A DNA stretch of 64,000 bases from CAURNT01 sp963526495 (lineage in GTDB: Bacteria > Fusobacteriota > Fusobacteriia > Fusobacteriales > Leptotrichiaceae). Below the pieces are notes generated by a model that saw only the letters and a program-made list of their open reading frames with translations, was not told where the DNA came from and made no database searches. The translations under genes were made by a program, and so were the position numbers. Below are positions 8,983 to 17,513 of this stretch, in pieces; the first letter of the stretch is position 1; each line of letters opens with the position of its first letter. The stretch lies in NCBI GenBank assembly GCA_963526495.1, contig CAURNT010000001.1, positions 56,407 through 120,406 on the forward strand, written 5' to 3'.

Positions 8983-9879
8983 TTACACCTTCTCTTTCAT
9001 ATTTTTACCTAAAATACCATTAGGTCTAAATATTAAAGTTATTATCAATATTCCAAATACTATTGGATTTGCCCAAGTTGATGAAATATATCCTTTTACA
9101 TAATTTTCTATTATACCCATTAAATATCCACCAATAACTGCTCCAGGAATAGAACCTATACCACCAAAAACAGCAGCAATAAATGCTTTAAGACCTGGTA
9201 ATAATCCCATATATGGATCAATTCTTGGATACATTAGGGCATACATAACTCCACCTAAGGCACCTAAAGCAGATCCTATTGCAAAAGTTATAGAAATTGT
9301 AAAATCTGTATTTATTCCCATAAGTTTAGCTGCAGATAAATCTTGTGCAACTGCACGCATAGCTTTACCAAGATTCGTAAATTTAATAAATAAATAAAGT
9401 AATATCATACATATTATTGATACTATGATTATAAACAAACTTAAATAACTAGCATCAATACCTAATATATTTACATACTTATCATTAGATAAAAATATAG
9501 GAACATTATTTAATGATATAACCTTAGGAGAAGCTCCAAAATAAATTAAAGCGATACTTTCAAGTAAAAAACTAACTCCAATAGCTGTAATCAATACATT
9601 CATACGACTACCATCTCTTAATGGTTTATATGCTAATTTTTCAATCACTACCCCTAATATTACACAAAATAAAACTGCAACAAGTAAGGCACTTGTCAAC
9701 CCAAAACCATTTGTAACACACATAAAAGCTATATATGCACCTACCATCAAAATATCACCATGTGCAAAATTTATTAACTTTACTATACCATAAACCATAG
9801 TATATCCTAGGGCTATAAGTGCATAAATACTTCCAGTTTGCAAACCATTCAATGTTTGCTCTAAAAAGTTCTTAAACAT
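8983..9879 (-). CDS. livH: Branched-chain amino acid ABC transporter permease LivH
   Basis: Second channel permease, 298 aa, highly hydrophobic. Diagnostic blocks: GLQTGSIYALIALGYTMVYG at the N-terminus, INFAHGDILMVGAY, AVAQDLSAAKLMGI and AVFGGIGSIPGAV near the C-terminus. Its Shine-Dalgarno (GGAGGAAAA) lies directly after a 12-bp hairpin (9892-9920) that separates it from livK. Transcripts reaching livH must therefore pass that hairpin, which would make the permease/ATPase level lower than that of the binding protein. Confidence 0.95.
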   Translation of the reverse strand: MFKNFLEQTLNGLQTGSIYALIALGYTMVYGIVKLINFAHGDILMVGAYIAFMCVTNGFGLTSALLVAVLFCVILGVVIEKLAYKPLRDGSRMNVLITAIGVSFLLESIALIYFGASPKVISLNNVPIFLSNDKYVNILGIDASYLSLFIIIVSIICMILLYLFIKFTNLGKAMRAVAQDLSAAKLMGINTDFTISITFAIGSALGALGGVMYALMYPRIDPYMGLLPGLKAFIAAVFGGIGSIPGAVIGGYLMGIIENYVKGYISSTWANPIVFGILIITLIFRPNGILGKNMKEKV

Positions 9880-9891
9880 TTTTCCTCCAAA

Positions 9892-9920
9892 AATAAAATG
9901 ACCTAGATGGTCATTTTATT
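9892..9920 (-). terminator. Hairpin between livK and livH (attenuator or 3' stabiliser)
   Basis: AATAAAATGACC (9892-9903) and GGTCATTTTATT (9909-9920) pair perfectly over 12 bp with a 5-base loop, right after the livK stop. Only a short T run follows before the livH ribosome site, so termination would be partial. Such hairpins commonly raise binding-protein expression over the permease genes. Confidence 0.7.
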
Positions 9921-9923
9921 GTT

Positions 9924-11051
9924 TTAATATTTTTCCTTTAATAATACTTTTCCATCTTTAATAGTTAAGAAAGAAACTTGTTTTTTAGGATTTCTTTCAG
10001 AATCAAATTCTAAATTTCCTGTAACTAAATCAAGTTTAGTTTGTGAAATTAAATCTCTTAACTTAGCTGGATCTAAATTTTCTGACTTAGCTAAAGCTTC
10101 TACTAAAATTGTAGCAGAATCATAACCTAAAGCATTAAATAAATTAGGCTCTTTATTATACTTAGCTTTATACGCTTCTCTAAACTTAACTGATAATTCC
10201 TTTTGATCTTCAAGATCATATTGACTTGTAAATATTGCACCATCTGCAACTTGTGCAAAATTCTCTTGTATTCCATCCCAACCATCTGAACCAAAGGCTT
10301 GAATACTTAATCCTAATTCTTTAGCTTGTGATAATATTAATCCTATTGTATTATAGTAATCTGGTATTAATAAAGCATCAGCGCCAGAGTTTTTAATATT
10401 AGTTAAAAGAGATTTAAAGTCTTTATCATCTTTAGTATATTTTTGTTCTATAAATGAAAGTCCTTCACTTTTCGCTACTTCTTTAAACTTATCAGAAACT
10501 CCAACAGAATAATCACTTGAAGTATTTGTAAGAATTGCAACATTCTTATATCCTAATTTCTTTATATACTTAGCTAAAACTTCACCTTGATAAGGATCTG
10601 TAAAAGTAGTTCTAAATACATAATCTTTACCTGTTGTAATATCAAATCTAGTTCCAGCAGGTGTAATCATAGGTATCTTTGCCTTTTGTGCAAGTTCAGC
10701 TGCTGCAAAGGTATTTGCAGAAATAGCTTCCCCTAAAATTGCATTAACTTTATCAACTGATATCATTTTTTTTACAATATTTACAACTTCTTGTAAATCG
10801 CCTTTTGTATCTTGTACTAATAATTCAACTTTTTTACCATTTATTCCACCGGCATTGTTAACTTCCTCAATCTTTAATTCTATTCCCTCTTTTATAGCTA
10901 CACCATATTGTGATAAATCACCTGTTAATGGTTCAGGAAGACCAACTTTAATAATAGAATCAGCTCCCTCCTGACTACTACTATTTGTTGCCTTAGCACC
11001 ACAACTAAATAAAAACATTACAGATAAAACTGATAATATTACTTTTTTCAT
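9924..11051 (-). CDS. livK: Branched-chain amino acid-binding lipoprotein LivK
   Basis: Periplasmic-type I binding protein (Leu/Ile/Val family), 375 aa, anchored as a lipoprotein: the signal MKKVILSVLSVMFLFSC ends in lipobox FLFS-C17. The mature part has IKVGLPEPLTGDLSQYG, GGINGKKVELLVQDTKGD and VNAILGEAISANT, as in LivJ/LivK. The start at 11051 is set by GGAGGAGCGAA upstream; a longer open frame to 11096 has no ribosome site. It has a strong promoter at 11085-11112 and is first in the liv operon. In a two-membrane cell the lipidated form would face the periplasm. Confidence 0.93.
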   Translation of the reverse strand: MKKVILSVLSVMFLFSCGAKATNSSSQEGADSIIKVGLPEPLTGDLSQYGVAIKEGIELKIEEVNNAGGINGKKVELLVQDTKGDLQEVVNIVKKMISVDKVNAILGEAISANTFAAAELAQKAKIPMITPAGTRFDITTGKDYVFRTTFTDPYQGEVLAKYIKKLGYKNVAILTNTSSDYSVGVSDKFKEVAKSEGLSFIEQKYTKDDKDFKSLLTNIKNSGADALLIPDYYNTIGLILSQAKELGLSIQAFGSDGWDGIQENFAQVADGAIFTSQYDLEDQKELSVKFREAYKAKYNKEPNLFNALGYDSATILVEALAKSENLDPAKLRDLISQTKLDLVTGNLEFDSERNPKKQVSFLTIKDGKVLLKEKY

Positions 11052-11084
11052 TTTCGCTCCTCCAATTCTTAAAATTATGAAATG

Positions 11085-11112
11085 ATTATACCACATATTT
11101 TAAATTATTCAA
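11085..11112 (-). promoter_or_regulatory. Promoter of the liv operon
   Basis: Minus strand TTGAAT (11107-11112), 16-base spacer, TATAAT (11085-11090), 33 bases upstream of the livK ATG. Confidence 0.75.
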
Positions 11113-11175
11113 AATATATTTAATTTATGATTGCCATATATATTATTTATGATTGAATTCTTTTTCATAAATAAA

Positions 11176-11199
11176 AAAAATAGACATACATCTATTTTT
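11176..11199 (-). terminator. Terminator of the hpt-rsmA-khpA operon
   Basis: AAAAATAGA (11176-11184) and TCTATTTTT (11191-11199) form a 9-bp stem with loop CATACA. It overlaps the khpA stop and is followed in the minus direction by a run of T. The stem is AT-rich and so of moderate strength. Confidence 0.6.
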
Positions 11200-11437
11200 C
11201 TATAACCTTTATAACTACATTTTCTTTATTTTTATTAGATATAGAAGAAATTAAATTTCTAATACAAGTAATCAACTTTCCATTTCTTCCAATTATCTTC
11301 CCTATATTTTCTTTATCAACAACTATGTCAATAAGTATATTTTTCCCACCTTTAGTACTTATGTCATACTTTACTTCATTTTGTAATAATTGTTCCAACC
11401 AAAATTTAACCATTTCTTTATAATATTCTTCGTTCAT
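11192..11437 (-). CDS. khpA: KH-domain RNA-binding protein KhpA
   Basis: Single KH domain protein of 81 aa, the usual KhpA length. The GxxG loop is seen in NIGKIIGRNGKLI (G-R-N-G), and the N-terminal part MNEEYYKEMVKFWLEQLLQ is typical of the YlqC/KhpA family. In Firmicutes KhpA forms a complex with KhpB that affects mRNA regulation and cell elongation. The start at 11437 follows AAAGGG. In many genomes khpA lies beside rpsP and rimM; here it ends an hpt-rsmA operon instead. Confidence 0.88.
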   Translation of the reverse strand: MNEEYYKEMVKFWLEQLLQNEVKYDISTKGGKNILIDIVVDKENIGKIIGRNGKLITCIRNLISSISNKNKENVVIKVIEK

Positions 11438-11673
11438 AGTATCCCTTTCCAAAAATCTTGTGATATTATATCAAATTTAATACCATTTTTTCTAAATTTT
11501 TCTAAAAGCAAATCAACATCACTTTTCATATACTCATTTGTTAAAATTTTAATTTTACCATTTTTAGAATCTAAAGTTCTTACTATAGCTAAACCTTCAT
11601 AAGCTTCTACAATTTTATTGATAAAATCAATATCATGCTTATCTATATCTAAAATATATTCATAACTTCTCAT
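11434..11673 (-). CDS. Small DUF4911-like protein
   Basis: 79-aa soluble protein that begins MRSYEYILDIDKHDIDFIN and contains EAYEGLAIVRTLD, followed by a central KIKILTNEYM strand. The pattern resembles the small DUF4911 family (an ACT-like alpha/beta fold by appearance) found in Fusobacteria and Clostridia; I cannot confirm the family here. It sits 1 base after the rsmA stop and overlaps khpA by 4 bases, so it belongs to an RNA-related operon. Function unknown. Confidence 0.75.
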   Translation of the reverse strand: MRSYEYILDIDKHDIDFINKIVEAYEGLAIVRTLDSKNGKIKILTNEYMKSDVDLLLEKFRKNGIKFDIISQDFWKGIL

Positions 11674-11674
11674 A

Positions 11675-12481
11675 TCAGTCCTCTAATTTCTTTATTAATT
11701 CTATATATTCTTCTATAGTTAATTCTTCAGCACGTGCTTTAACTGTTTTCCCCATCTCAAGTAAAATATTTTCTAATTTTTCTCTTTCCACACCAATCAA
11801 CTTAAGATTATTAACTAAACTCTTTCTTTTATTAGTAAATGAAGCTTTAATATATTTAATATATATTTTTTCATTTATTAATTTTTCATATTTTTTATCT
11901 TTATATGGTTTTATTCTAATAAAAGCTGAATCAACCTTAGGTATAGGATCAAACATTTCCTTATTTACAGTAAATAAATACTCAACTTCAGCATAAAACT
12001 GTAATATATATGTAAACACACCTCTATCACTATTATTTTTACTGAAAATCAATCTTTCTCCAACTTCTTTTTGAACCATTAAATATATATCTTCAACTTG
12101 TTCTCTAAAATCAATCAATTTATTTATTATCGGACTTGTTATATAATACGGAATATTAGCTATAACTCTAAATTTATTATAATTTAATATTTGACTTAAA
12201 TCATAATCCATGAAATCAGTATTTATTAATTCAAAGTTGGAATAATTTGAAAACTTTTTATTTAATTTAGGTATTAAATCTTTATCTATTTCAAAAGCAA
12301 TTAATTTTTTTGAATTTTCAAGCAACATAGAAGTTAAATATCCAAGTCCAGGCCCTATTTCTATAACATAATCTGTATTATTTATTCTAGAAACTTCCTT
12401 AATTCTCTCCAAAAGTTCATTATCTTCAAGAAAATTTTGACCATATTTTTTTTTATGATTGTGTTCCTTATTCTTTTTCAT
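11675..12481 (-). CDS. rsmA: 16S rRNA adenine N6-dimethyltransferase RsmA (KsgA)
   Basis: Dimethylates A1518/A1519 in the 3' hairpin of 16S rRNA. Visible blocks are KKYGQNFLEDNELL, SAM motif VIEIGPGLGYLT, acidic FEIDKDLIP, catalytic NIPYYITSPI and the C-terminal FTNKRKSLVNNL. The length of 268 aa is normal. It overlaps the end of hpt by 14 bases and is followed within 1 base by the DUF4911-like gene. Confidence 0.96.
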   Translation of the reverse strand: MKKNKEHNHKKKYGQNFLEDNELLERIKEVSRINNTDYVIEIGPGLGYLTSMLLENSKKLIAFEIDKDLIPKLNKKFSNYSNFELINTDFMDYDLSQILNYNKFRVIANIPYYITSPIINKLIDFREQVEDIYLMVQKEVGERLIFSKNNSDRGVFTYILQFYAEVEYLFTVNKEMFDPIPKVDSAFIRIKPYKDKKYEKLINEKIYIKYIKASFTNKRKSLVNNLKLIGVEREKLENILLEMGKTVKARAEELTIEEYIELIKKLED

Positions 12482-13025
12482 AAAGTTCTAAATCCATTAC
12501 TCCTATATATGGTATATTTCTATATTCTTGTTTAAAATCAAGCCCATAACCTAAAACAAATTCATTAGGTATTTCAAATCCAACATATTGAACGTCTATA
12601 TCAACTTTTCTTTCAACTTTTTTATCTAACAGAGTGCAAAGTATAACTTCTTTAGGTTCTCTTTTACCTATCATTTTAAGAACCTTTTTAAGTGTTTGTC
12701 CTGAATCTATAATATCTTCAACTATTAAAACATTTTTCCCTTTAACTGGATAATCTAAATCTTTAATAATCTTAATTTCATTACTTGTTTCAAACTCATC
12801 ACCATAACTAGATATTTCCATAAAGTCTATTTTTAAAGGACGCTTAATTTCTCTAATTAAATCTGCCATAAATAATATAGATCCCTTTAAAATACCGACA
12901 ACTATAAAGTCTGCATCATCATTTTCGTAATCTTTTGTTATTTGTGCACCTAATTCTTTTATTCTTTCTTTTAATTGCTCTTCTGTTGCAATTTTTTTAA
13001 CTATTCCTTTTTCCCAATCTCTCAT
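12468..13025 (-). CDS. hpt: Hypoxanthine phosphoribosyltransferase
   Basis: Purine salvage enzyme converting hypoxanthine (and guanine) with PRPP to IMP/GMP. The PRPP-binding motif VLIVEDIIDSGQT is at about residues 99-111, with VVGILKGSILFMADL and the C-terminal VGFEIPNEFVLGYGLDF also typical. The length of 185 aa is usual. The ATG at 13025 has no good Shine-Dalgarno of its own. A 15-codon leader frame starting at GTG 13069 ends in an ATGA overlap with this start, which suggests coupled translation. Promoter at 13107-13135. Confidence 0.95.
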   Translation of the reverse strand: MRDWEKGIVKKIATEEQLKERIKELGAQITKDYENDDADFIVVGILKGSILFMADLIREIKRPLKIDFMEISSYGDEFETSNEIKIIKDLDYPVKGKNVLIVEDIIDSGQTLKKVLKMIGKREPKEVILCTLLDKKVERKVDIDVQYVGFEIPNEFVLGYGLDFKQEYRNIPYIGVMDLELYEKE

Positions 13026-13069
13026 TTCAGATCTTGTATGATAAGTTTAAATTCAGTTAAATTTATCAC
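13022..13069 (-). CDS. Possible 15-codon leader peptide upstream of hpt
   Basis: GTG at 13069 follows AAAGGAG at a short 3-base spacing and opens a 15-residue frame, MINLTEFKLIIQDLK. Its TGA overlaps the hpt start as ATGA. No in-frame hpt extension reaches the Shine-Dalgarno because a TAA intervenes. The leader may deliver ribosomes to hpt. This is inferred from layout only. Confidence 0.4.
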   Translation of the reverse strand: MINLTEFKLIIQDLK

Positions 13070-13106
13070 ACTCTCCTTTCTTTACTTAAATATGTTTATT
13101 ATGTAG

Positions 13107-13135
13107 ATTATACAGTAAAATCTTCTCAAAATCAA
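13107..13135 (-). promoter_or_regulatory. Promoter of the hpt operon
   Basis: Minus strand TTGATT (13130-13135), 17-base spacer, TATAAT (13107-13112). Confidence 0.7.
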
Positions 13136-13174
13136 GGGTATTGATTCAAAAACATTTTTCACTTATAAAATAAA

Positions 13175-13196
13175 AAGAGTGGATATCTCCACTCTT
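13175..13196 (-). terminator. Terminator of the pdp-deoC-deoD-cdd operon
   Basis: AAGAGTGGA (13175-13183) and TCCACTCTT (13188-13196) form a 9-bp stem with a 4-base loop. It overlaps the cdd stop and is followed in the minus direction by a TTTT-rich run. Confidence 0.85.
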
Positions 13197-13605
13197 ATAA
13201 ATGTTCTGGTCCAAAAGAATATGGTATCATTTCTTCTAAAGTCCAAACTATATAATTATCATTTTTTGATGTTGCTAGCACTATTCTTGTATCAGGTGTT
13301 GCAAATTCACGTATAACTTGTCTACACATACCACAAGGACTAATAGGTTCATCTGTATTTCCTGTTATTACTATCAAATCTATTTTTTTCATTCCCTCAG
13401 TAACTGCAGAACTAATAGCATTTCTTTCAGCACATATAGCCAAACCATAAGAAGCATTTTCAACATTTATTCCTTTATAAACATTTCCTTCTGTATCAAC
13501 TACAACTGCTCCAACATGAAATTTAGAATAAGGAACATACGCCCTATCTAAAATTTCATTAGCTTGCTTTATATACTCTTTAATTTGTGTATCAGTATAT
13601 TTCAT
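13195..13605 (-). CDS. cdd: Cytidine deaminase
   Basis: Zinc enzyme deaminating cytidine/deoxycytidine to uridine/deoxyuridine. The zinc ligands and the general acid are seen as CAERNAI (Cys58, Glu60) and PCGMC (Cys91, Cys94), giving the homotetrameric short form (136 aa). The N-terminal YVPYSKFHVGA block is typical. It is last in the nucleoside catabolic operon, 8 bases after deoD, and ends in a strong terminator. Confidence 0.96.
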   Translation of the reverse strand: MKYTDTQIKEYIKQANEILDRAYVPYSKFHVGAVVVDTEGNVYKGINVENASYGLAICAERNAISSAVTEGMKKIDLIVITGNTDEPISPCGMCRQVIREFATPDTRIVLATSKNDNYIVWTLEEMIPYSFGPEHL

Positions 13606-13613
13606 ATCTACTC

Positions 13614-14324
13614 CTATAAAGATAATGCTGTATCTAATGCAAGTTTTATCATATCATTAAATGTAGTTTGTCTTTCTTCTGCAGATGTAGCTTCTCCTGT
13701 AACTAATGAATCACTTATAGTTAAAAGAGTAAGAGCTCTTGCACCTAATTTTGCTGCAGTAGTATATAATTGAGCTGTTTCCATTTCTACACAAAGTATT
13801 CCAAACTTAGCCCACTTTTTCCATCCATCAGCTTCATCTCCATAAAAAGTATCACTAGTTAAAATATTACCTGCTTTTATACTTATATTTCTTTCTTTTC
13901 CTAATTCATAAGCTTTGATAAATAATTCAGAATTAGCACATGGTGCATAATCTGCTCCATTAAATCTTAATTTATTTATATTAGAGTCAGTTGAAGCAGC
14001 CATAGCTATTACTACATCTCTAATTTTAACATCTTCATTTGTAGAACCTGCTGTACCTATTCTTATTAAATTTTTACAACCATATTCAGCTATTAATTCG
14101 TGTGTATATATTCCTATAGAAGGTACTCCCATACCAGTTCCTTGAACAGATACTCTTTTTCCTTTATATGTACCAGTGAACCCTAACATTCCTCTAACAT
14201 TATTGTAACATACTACATCTTCTAAAAATGTTTCTGCTATATATTTAGCTCTTAACGGATCTCCAGGTAATAATATTGTTTCTGCTATATCTCCTTTATT
14301 TGCTCCTATATGTGGTGTTGCCAT
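13614..14324 (-). CDS. deoD: Purine-nucleoside phosphorylase DeoD
   Basis: Trimeric/hexameric (DeoD-type) phosphorylase that splits purine (deoxy)nucleosides to base and (deoxy)ribose-1-phosphate. Signatures: MATPHIGANKGDIAETILLPG at the N-terminus, GTGMGVPSIGIYTHELI, RIGTAGS, VEMETAQLYTTAA and ISDSLVTGE. At 236 aa it is full length. It works with cdd, pdp and deoC in one operon. Confidence 0.97.
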   Translation of the reverse strand: MATPHIGANKGDIAETILLPGDPLRAKYIAETFLEDVVCYNNVRGMLGFTGTYKGKRVSVQGTGMGVPSIGIYTHELIAEYGCKNLIRIGTAGSTNEDVKIRDVVIAMAASTDSNINKLRFNGADYAPCANSELFIKAYELGKERNISIKAGNILTSDTFYGDEADGWKKWAKFGILCVEMETAQLYTTAAKLGARALTLLTISDSLVTGEATSAEERQTTFNDMIKLALDTALSL

Positions 14325-14352
14325 TTTTTAATCATCTCCATTCCTATTTTAT

Positions 14353-15012
14353 TTATTTTATATTTTTTGCACCTTTTATTATATCTATACCTGAACTAGT
14401 ACCCAAACGAGTTGCACCTAATTCAATATATTTTTCAGCAGTTTCGTAACTTTTAACTCCTCCACTTGCTTTTACTTCTGCATTATCCCCTACCATTTTT
14501 TTCATTAAAATTACATCTTCAAATGTAGCACCTGCAGTTCCAAATCCTGTTGAAGTTTTAACAAAATCAGCATTAGCATTTAAAGATAATTCACAAGCTA
14601 ACATTTTTTGTTCTTCATTTAAATAACAAGTTTCAATTATTACTTTTAGAACATTTTCTCCTATTGCTTCTTTTATTTCTCTAATTTCATCTTCTACATA
14701 TTTAGAATCACCTTCAATTAATTTACCTACATTTATAACCATATCTATTTCATTTGCACCATTAGCAATAGCTTCACGAGCTTCAAAAACTTTAGCAGTT
14801 TTAGTCATAGCACCTAAAGGAAATCCAACTACTGCAGCTATTTTAACATCTGAGTCCTTTAATAATTCCTTACATTCTTTAACAAAGCATCCATTTACAC
14901 AAACTGAATAGAATCCATATTCTTTGGCTTCTAAACAAAGTTTTTCAACTTCTTTACTTGTTGTTGTTGCTTTAAGTACAGTATGATCAATATATTTTGC
15001 AATATTATACAT
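14353..15012 (-). CDS. deoC: Deoxyribose-phosphate aldolase
   Basis: Class I aldolase cleaving 2-deoxyribose-5-phosphate to acetaldehyde and glyceraldehyde-3-phosphate. The Schiff-base lysine lies in ADFVKTSTGFG, the acidic partner in IDMVINVGKL and the second lysine in VKASGGVKS. The length of 219 aa is typical. It follows pdp by 12 bases and precedes deoD by 28. Confidence 0.97.
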   Translation of the reverse strand: MYNIAKYIDHTVLKATTTSKEVEKLCLEAKEYGFYSVCVNGCFVKECKELLKDSDVKIAAVVGFPLGAMTKTAKVFEAREAIANGANEIDMVINVGKLIEGDSKYVEDEIREIKEAIGENVLKVIIETCYLNEEQKMLACELSLNANADFVKTSTGFGTAGATFEDVILMKKMVGDNAEVKASGGVKSYETAEKYIELGATRLGTSSGIDIIKGAKNIK

Positions 15013-15024
15013 TATTTCTCCATT

Positions 15025-16329
15025 CTACTCTATTATATCTAAAATAGGATTCATTTTTGAATTTTCTACATTATCAATCACATAAGAATCTAATAACATA
15101 TTTTTTGAAGTTTCTACATTTTTATCATCATTGTAGAAAATTTGAGCTATAAGGTCACCCTTTTCAACCTTATCTCCAACTTTTTTAAGTATTTTTATAC
15201 CTACAGCATGATCTATTATAGATTCCTTAGTTTCACGACCTGCACCTATAACCATAGCTGCCTTTCCTATTTCTTCAGTTTTTATTCTATGAACAAAACC
15301 TGATGTTTCAGCAAAAATATCTAATTTATTTTTAGCTGTTGGAAGTAAAGTATAATTATTAACTATTTCAGGATTTGCACCACTTTCTTTAATAAACTCT
15401 TTAAATAAAGAAAGGGCTTTACCACTTGAAATTACATCATCTATTAGTTTATAACCTTCTTTAATGTTTTTAATTTCTCCTTTAGATTTAAGTGCAAGAC
15501 TTGCAATAGTATATACTACTTCTTTAAGATCTTCAGACCAATTTCCTTTTAGAGCTTCTATACCTTCAATAATTTCAGTAGCATTTCCTATATTATACCC
15601 TAAAGGTTCATCCATATTTGAAATTACAACTTTAACTTTACGGTTAGCTCCCTCTCCTATTGCAACCATTCTTTTTGCTAACATTTTAGCATCATCTAAA
15701 GTTTTCATAAATGCTCCGTCACCAACTTTAACATCAAGTATAATAACATCAGATTGTATAGCCAATTTTTTACTCATTATACTACTCGCTATAAGTGGGA
15801 TAGATGGTACTGTTGCAGTAACATCTCTTAAAGCATATATTTTTTTATCTAATGGAACTATCTTATCGCTATATCCCATTAAACCTACACCTGTTTTGTT
15901 AGCAATTATAGCCAACTCTTCTTTAGTATTAGAGAATTGGAAGTTTTCTATAGATTCAAATTTATCTATTGTACCTCCAGTATGTCCCAAGCCCTTACCT
16001 GATAATTTGGCAGTTGCCATACCAAGAGCTGAAAGTATTGGAGCAAGAACTACCGTTACTTTATCTCCTACACCCCCAGTACTATGCTTATCAACAAGAT
16101 ATCTATCTAATTCTGGAAAAGTAATAATATCTCCTGAATCACGCATAGTCATAGTAAATGTAACAAGTTCCTTATCTGTCATATCTTTAAAATATGTTGC
16201 CATTAAAAATGAAGCCATTTGATAATCAGGAACTTTAGCATTATAATACTCTGTTAAAAGAAATTTAATTTCTTCATCGGTAAGTTCAATACCATCTCTT
16301 TTATTTTGTATTATATCTACAATTCTCAT
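15025..16329 (-). CDS. pdp: Pyrimidine-nucleoside phosphorylase
   Basis: Phosphorolysis of thymidine/uridine/deoxyuridine. The sequence has the glycosyltransferase family 3 layout: DKHSTGGVGDKVTVVLAPI (phosphate/substrate loop), GHTGGTIDKFESI, and the C-terminal domain with GRETKESIIDHAVGI. The 434-aa length fits Pdp/DeoA. The ATG at 16329 has AAAGGAG five bases upstream, so the in-frame codon at 16344 was not used. It is first in the operon, with a promoter at 16363-16390. Pdp is preferred over DeoA by Firmicutes-like features; the distinction is not certain. Confidence 0.93.
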   Translation of the reverse strand: MRIVDIIQNKRDGIELTDEEIKFLLTEYYNAKVPDYQMASFLMATYFKDMTDKELVTFTMTMRDSGDIITFPELDRYLVDKHSTGGVGDKVTVVLAPILSALGMATAKLSGKGLGHTGGTIDKFESIENFQFSNTKEELAIIANKTGVGLMGYSDKIVPLDKKIYALRDVTATVPSIPLIASSIMSKKLAIQSDVIILDVKVGDGAFMKTLDDAKMLAKRMVAIGEGANRKVKVVISNMDEPLGYNIGNATEIIEGIEALKGNWSEDLKEVVYTIASLALKSKGEIKNIKEGYKLIDDVISSGKALSLFKEFIKESGANPEIVNNYTLLPTAKNKLDIFAETSGFVHRIKTEEIGKAAMVIGAGRETKESIIDHAVGIKILKKVGDKVEKGDLIAQIFYNDDKNVETSKNMLLDSYVIDNVENSKMNPILDIIE

Positions 16330-16362
16330 AACTACTCCTTTCATTAAACATGTTTATATTAA

Positions 16363-16390
16363 ATTATACTACTTTTTTTTGTTTTTTCAA
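16363..16390 (-). promoter_or_regulatory. Promoter of the nucleoside salvage operon
   Basis: Minus strand TTGAAA (16385-16390), 16-base A-rich spacer, TATAAT (16363-16368). It lies 33 bases upstream of the pdp ATG. Confidence 0.7.
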
Positions 16391-16485
16391 AATTTTTATT
16401 TTATTTTTTAACATATTCTTATCGTATAATAAAAATTAACAAACATATACACAACTATATTTAAAAGTAAATTTAAAGAAAAATA

Positions 16486-16502
16486 GGATTTTAAACAAAT
16501 CC
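16486..16502 (-). terminator. Probable terminator of the lysC-asd operon
   Basis: GGATTT (16486-16491) and AAATCC (16497-16502) pair around a 5-base loop. A T-rich run (TATTTTTCTTT) follows in the minus direction, 20 bases after the asd stop. The stem is short, so strength is uncertain. Confidence 0.55.
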
Positions 16503-16523
16503 CATTTTCATTTTATTTTTACT

Positions 16524-17513
16524 TTATTTATTATTTATAAACAACTCCATTATTTGAACAGTATTTGTTGCAGCTCCTTTTCTAATATTATCTGCAACAA
16601 CCCATAAATTAAGACCTTTATCTATTGATTCATCTCTTCTTATTCTTCCTACAAATACTTCATCTCTACCCTCTGCATTTATTGGCATAGGATATATATT
16701 ATTCTTAACATCATCTTCTAATATTAAACCTTTAGAATCTTTTATTATTTTTCTAACATCATCTAAATTAAAATCATTTTCTAATTCAACATTTATAGAA
16801 ATAGAATGAGAATATCTTACTGGAACTCTCACGCAAGTTGCAGTTATTTTTAAATCAGGTTTTGATAATATTTTTCTTGTTTCATTAACCATTTTCATTT
16901 CTTCTTTTGTGTATCCATTATCTAAGAATACATCAATATGAGGCAATAAATTATGTTCTATTTGATAAGGAAATTTCGTTAATTCATCTCCTTTAAATCC
17001 ATTATCAAGATCATTTAACCCTTTAACTCCTGCTCCTGATACAGATTGATAAGTTGAATAAACTACTCTTTTTAACCCATATTTATCATCAAGTAATTTT
17101 AAAACTTCCATACACTGTATAGTAGAACAATTAGGATTAGCAATTATCCCTTTTTTTATTTCTTTTATAGCTTCAGGATTAGCTTCTGGAACTATTAAAG
17201 GAACATCTTTATCCATACGCCAAGCACTAGAATTATCTATTACTACAGCACCTTTTTTAGCAAACTTAGGAGCATATTCTTCTGAGATTGAACCTCCTGC
17301 TGAAAATAGAGCATAAGTAATATCATCTAATATATTCTCTTCTTTAAGTTCTATAATAGAATATTCCTTCCCTTTAAATTCTATCTTTTTACCTGCAGAT
17401 CTAGCTGAGGCATATAGGTATAAATTATCAAATTGTATATTTCTTTCTTCTATAACTTTTAAAAAAGTTCTTCCTACAAGTCCTGTAGCACCTACTATTG
17501 CAATATTAATCAT
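16524..17513 (-). CDS. asd: Aspartate-semialdehyde dehydrogenase
   Basis: Reduces aspartyl phosphate to aspartate semialdehyde with NADPH, the branch point to lysine, threonine and diaminopimelate. Blocks: INIAIVGATGLVGRTFL (Rossmann), catalytic Cys129 in ANPNCSTIQ, VSGAGVKG, and RVPVRYSHSISINVE. I place the start at 17513 (MINIAIVGATG, 329 aa), inside the end of dapF; the frame upstream lacks homology. It is last in the operon lysC-lipoprotein-dapA-dapF-asd. Confidence 0.95.
   Translation of the reverse strand: MINIAIVGATGLVGRTFLKVIEERNIQFDNLYLYASARSAGKKIEFKGKEYSIIELKEENILDDITYALFSAGGSISEEYAPKFAKKGAVVIDNSSAWRMDKDVPLIVPEANPEAIKEIKKGIIANPNCSTIQCMEVLKLLDDKYGLKRVVYSTYQSVSGAGVKGLNDLDNGFKGDELTKFPYQIEHNLLPHIDVFLDNGYTKEEMKMVNETRKILSKPDLKITATCVRVPVRYSHSISINVELENDFNLDDVRKIIKDSKGLILEDDVKNNIYPMPINAEGRDEVFVGRIRRDESIDKGLNLWVVADNIRKGAATNTVQIMELFINNK

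Noticed and set aside
15464..16222. Plus-strand open frame of 252 codons
   Set aside because: Exactly antisense to pdp, whose catalytic motifs are intact; no homology or ribosome site.
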